DNA of 6,069 bases from Bacillota bacterium (GTDB taxonomy: Bacteria > Bacillota > Clostridia > Tissierellales > Sedimentibacteraceae), in assembly GCA_023416855.1 (NCBI GenBank), contig JAEZGU010000189.1, positions 1 through 6,069 of the forward strand. Reading direction: 5' to 3'. Below, in pieces: positions 3,640 through 6,069 of the stretch. The notes beneath the pieces are model-generated. The model did no database searches and was not told the origin of the DNA. It saw nothing but the letters and a program-made list of their open reading frames with translations. The translations under genes and the position numbers were made by a program. How positions within the stretch are numbered: position 1 is the first letter of the stretch; each line of letters starts with the position of its first letter.

Positions 3640-6069
3640 ATACGATAACACCTTCAGCTATAGCAGCTCTGATCATATCAAGCTCTGATGCAGTTGCAGC
3701 ATAGCCTGATGTATTTGTAGTCATTCCTGACAGGTCAGGAGCTGTACCGACTACAAGACCTGTACCCATATCAGATATAGCTGATTCAATGCAGCAGGCA
3801 AAACCTGTAGTTTTACCGAACATTGCAAGCTGTGTATCATTCCATTCAGGGACAGCTGCTGATCTGATTATATCACCTGTCGGATAGTATATGATGAGCC
3901 TGCAGTTGAGGTCTATCGCCCATGCACCTACAGCTGATGCAGCACCGATAACATGAACAGGTGCGTTCTGATGCCTCAGCTCATAGTCAGCCCTTTGCTC
4001 TGCGATATCTGCCTGCTGAGCCTGCAGCACCATGTTCACAGGGTCTTTCACAGCTCTGATCACACCGCCGATAGAAACATTTCCTAAAGTAGACTGCATA
4101 GCCTGCTTATTGGCATTACTCTTGTTTGCTATAGCGTTATTCAGCTGTGATGCTACAGTCGCTGCCTGTATACCTGTTACAGGTATATCTATTGCAATAT
4201 TGCCGTTGACTGTTTCAATAACTAAGTCATCAGACATTACAAAGCCTGTAGCCGTTCCTGTTGTGAAGTCAACACAGAGCTGTACATTCAGCTTTCTGTC
4301 TATTATATCTGCAGGATTCAGCTGAATAGTTCCACAGAACGGTATATATAATTCCATTTTCGTGTATGGTTCATAATCAAGAAAGCTGTCTGCGAATTTC
4401 GGAGCTATTAAAGAGCCGTTGAACAGATAGAAATATGCAGCCTTTTCCATGAGATATGCTGATACATTAGTTTCAGCTTTTCCGAGCTTTATCTTGACAG
4501 GTGTACTTCCTTTAGGTACTTCCATAGGATAACGCTGCAGTGAGACTATACAGTCTATAGGATTATTAGTCAGGAAGGTATCAAGTATCTTGTCATTCAG
4601 GTACTGATAGTCTGTACCGCCGCCCCCGTCATCTATGAGGTCTGCTGTGATCTGCCAAAGCTCCCTGCCGAGATGTTCAACAGCTGTACTGTTAAGTACA
4701 TATCGTCTTGTCAATGTAGTGAGATCACCTATGTTATTGAATACCGTAGCTGTAGAATATGTGTTTGTAGGTACTTTAGGTTTTTTAGGGTCATATGGAC
4801 TTTGTGTCGTATCATTCCATGAAAAATTCGGATTAGTTGGATTCTGCAAGCCTCTTGTATAGTCTCCGTGTGTCAGACCGTCTGCATCTACGGTACCGAG
4901 ACACATCTTTTCATCTATCCACCTGTAGGTATCATTTCCTGCTGCGTATATGCTTGCATAGCCTGTATCATTAGGTTCACCGTCAGTAAAGAATATACCA
5001 TAGCAGGCAGCGGTACGTCTGAGCTGTTCACAGCCTGCAGCAGTTCCTGCAAGCTCTACCCAAACAGTTCTTGCATATATCCTGTGACCTGATGTACCGT
5101 CATAGTTCACGCCCCTTTTATAGGTCGCTCTGCCCTGTGAATCTATAGCACCTAACAGCGTTGCGAAATTCGATGAAGTCAGACCACCGTCTGCATTTGT
5201 ACCGAACTGATCACAGCCTGTACTGTTATTCTGCGCCTGCAGATCACCAAACAAAGGAAGGTAATTCATAACATTCAGATTATTGCCTGACCACTGTGCA
5301 GGACAGATGACAGTATCCTTGTCAGCTTCGATGCTTCCTGCATAGGGTGTAGCCTTCAGACTGTATGAAAAGTCAGGTACTAAGCTGTCACCTGTAGAGG
5401 GTGTATCATAAAGACCTGCTGTTGATCTTCTGACATATATTCTGAGCCATGCAGATATAATAGGGTGTTCTGCCTTCCATGCATCAGTATTCTGTTCATA
5501 CTGATATAGGGAAGTTGCATTTGAAACACTGTCAGGTATCAGGCTGTCAGCGTTCCATGAATTGATATATCTTACAAAGATACAGCCTATAATACCCCTG
5601 AGAGGCAGTGACCGCCAGTAGGTCATATACTTGTTTCTGTTCGATGAAGTCGCTGATGTGCTGTCTGTAGCGTTAGGTTTCCAAAAGTATCTGCCGTTTG
5701 TATATACTCCCTGAGAGCTTTTTCTGTATGGATTGTATATAATAGCGTTGTTATTTGTTGACATAGTACTGCGATAGTATCTGTAGTTTGTGAATACCAA
5801 AGGCATATACTCTGTTGTATCGGTCTTGAAGATCAGATCAACTTCATCTTCATCATAAGCTGCAGCATCTGCTGTATTGCCTATAACGCCTATCTGCTGA
5901 ATAAAGCAGTCAGGAGCATCAACACCCACATAGGCAGGTGATATATCAAGCTTTGTATCAAGTACAAATACAGGCGTTGCAAGCTCCATACCTGCCTTGA
6001 ATGTATAGCAGCCCTGTGCAAAGGTCTTGTCAGGGTCTACCTGAGACAGTGTAAAGGGGGGATAGCTTT
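3638..6069 (-). CDS. Tail tube/knob protein (phi29 gp9-like C-terminal part), 5'-truncated by the window edge
   Basis: A structural protein of at least 810 codons, longer than phi29 gp9 (about 600). Residues below count from the internal ATG at 5989. The C-terminal third has the pattern I associate with knob proteins of phi29-like and related gut phages: IPFCGTIQLNP (549-559), a strand pair around VDFTTGTATGFV, a PVTG turn (603-606), a long low-complexity Ala/Gly/Asn/Gln segment (about 607-690), the strand LIIYYP (698-703), and the ending ATASELDMIRAAIAEGVIV. In phi29 gp9 the equivalent region carries the loops that plug the tube and interact with membrane; assigning that here is inference. 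Residues 1-440 are rich in Asn, Ser, Thr, Tyr and Asp, without signal peptide; a DDGGGG run (455-460) looks like a linker. The frame continues upstream of 5989 for 26 codons to the window end with no stop and no ATG, GTG or TTG. A weak AAGG lies 5 bases before the 5989 ATG, so an internal start cannot be excluded, but a truncated longer gene is more likely. Confidence 0.8.
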   Translation of the reverse strand, partial: SYPPFTLSQVDPDKTFAQGCYTFKAGMELATPVFVLDTKLDISPAYVGVDAPDCFIQQIGVIGNTADAAAYDEDEVDLIFKTDTTEYMPLVFTNYRYYRSTMSTNNNAIIYNPYRKSSQGVYTNGRYFWKPNATDSTSATSSNRNKYMTYWRSLPLRGIIGCIFVRYINSWNADSLIPDSVSNATSLYQYEQNTDAWKAEHPIISAWLRIYVRRSTAGLYDTPSTGDSLVPDFSYSLKATPYAGSIEADKDTVICPAQWSGNNLNVMNYLPLFGDLQAQNNSTGCDQFGTNADGGLTSSNFATLLGAIDSQGRATYKRGVNYDGTSGHRIYARTVWVELAGTAAGCEQLRRTAACYGIFFTDGEPNDTGYASIYAAGNDTYRWIDEKMCLGTVDADGLTHGDYTRGLQNPTNPNFSWNDTTQSPYDPKKPKVPTNTYSTATVFNNIGDLTTLTRRYVLNSTAVEHLGRELWQITADLIDDGGGGTDYQYLNDKILDTFLTNNPIDCIVSLQRYPMEVPKGSTPVKIKLGKAETNVSAYLMEKAAYFYLFNGSLIAPKFADSFLDYEPYTKMELYIPFCGTIQLNPADIIDRKLNVQLCVDFTTGTATGFVMSDDLVIETVNGNIAIDIPVTGIQAATVASQLNNAIANKSNANKQAMQSTLGNVSIGGVIRAVKDPVNMVLQAQQADIAEQRADYELRHQNAPVHVIGAASAVGAWAIDLNCRLIIYYPTGDIIRSAAVPEWNDTQLAMFGKTTGFACCIESAISDMGTGLVVGTAPDLSGMTTNTSGYAATASELDMIRAAIAEGVIV

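Noticed and set aside
3328..3651. 107-codon - strand frame across the ATPase end, the small gene and the terminator
   Set aside because: It would read through the terminator hairpin and overlaps three better-supported features; its composition is Ser/Leu/His-rich, as in antisense translations.
4032..4325. 97-codon hydrophobic + strand frame
   Set aside because: It is antisense to the most recognisable part of the tail gene; the hydrophobicity arises from complementing polar codons, and no ribosome binding site is seen.
4870..4905. EF-hand-like or dockerin-like calcium loop (VDADGLTHGD) in the tail protein
   Set aside because: Only the DxDG core fits; the remaining ligand positions of a standard loop are missing, so it is kept only as a remark.
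4978..5010. von Willebrand A or protease active site suggested by FFTDGEPND
   Set aside because: No DxSxS, His or other partner motif was found nearby; it is more likely a surface loop.
4635..5092. Two + strand frames of about 75 codons each, with Cys-rich translation
   Set aside because: They are shadows of the tail gene without ribosome binding sites or motifs.
1..6069. Genome end, terminal inverted repeat or cloning boundary suggested by CTGCAG at base 1
   Set aside because: Both edge genes run off the window, no repeat links the two ends, and CTGCAG is common throughout.

Overview
The window reads as part of the genome of a small tailed phage of the phi29-like (protein-primed, podovirus) type. 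It carries a family B DNA polymerase of the terminal-protein-primed kind, a gp16-type packaging ATPase and a long structural protein whose C-terminal part resembles the tail-tube/knob protein gp9. Base composition is moderately low in G+C, with frequent ATA (Ile), AGA (Arg), GCA (Ala) and CTG (Leu) codons and ordinary use of all three stop codons. This fits a phage of a gut or rumen Clostridia-type Firmicute, but the host is inferred from codon style and protein flavour only.

Layout. On the + strand, bases 2-2173 hold the DNA polymerase, whose 5' end lies outside the window. The packaging ATPase (2170-3408) follows with a 4-base ATGA overlap, then a 62-residue protein of unknown function (3417-3605). 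A compact hairpin fills the 32 bases between the convergent stop codons and can terminate transcription from both sides. On the - strand, 3638-6069 is one long tail-type gene that runs off the right edge, so its N-terminus is also missing. Coding density is essentially complete: no stretch over 300 bases lacks a gene, and there is no room for a phi29-type packaging RNA, tRNA, CRISPR array or mobile element.

How the genes fit together. The polymerase would copy a linear genome with a covalently bound terminal protein at each 5' end. The ATPase would drive that DNA into the prohead. The tail protein would form the distal conduit used to deliver it into the host. The + strand unit thus joins replication to packaging, and the opposing unit belongs to the virion module. 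Terminal protein, capsid, portal and lysis genes are not here and should lie beyond the edges.

Points worth following up: a four-cysteine N-terminal extension on the ATPase; substitutions in polymerase motifs Exo II and A; the polymerase-ATPase coupling; an apparently complete lack of GGCC and CCGG together with a strong excess of CTGCAG; and the large, poorly recognised N-terminal half of the tail protein. I see no convincing evidence of a wholly new system; the core is a recognisable phage with divergent parts.
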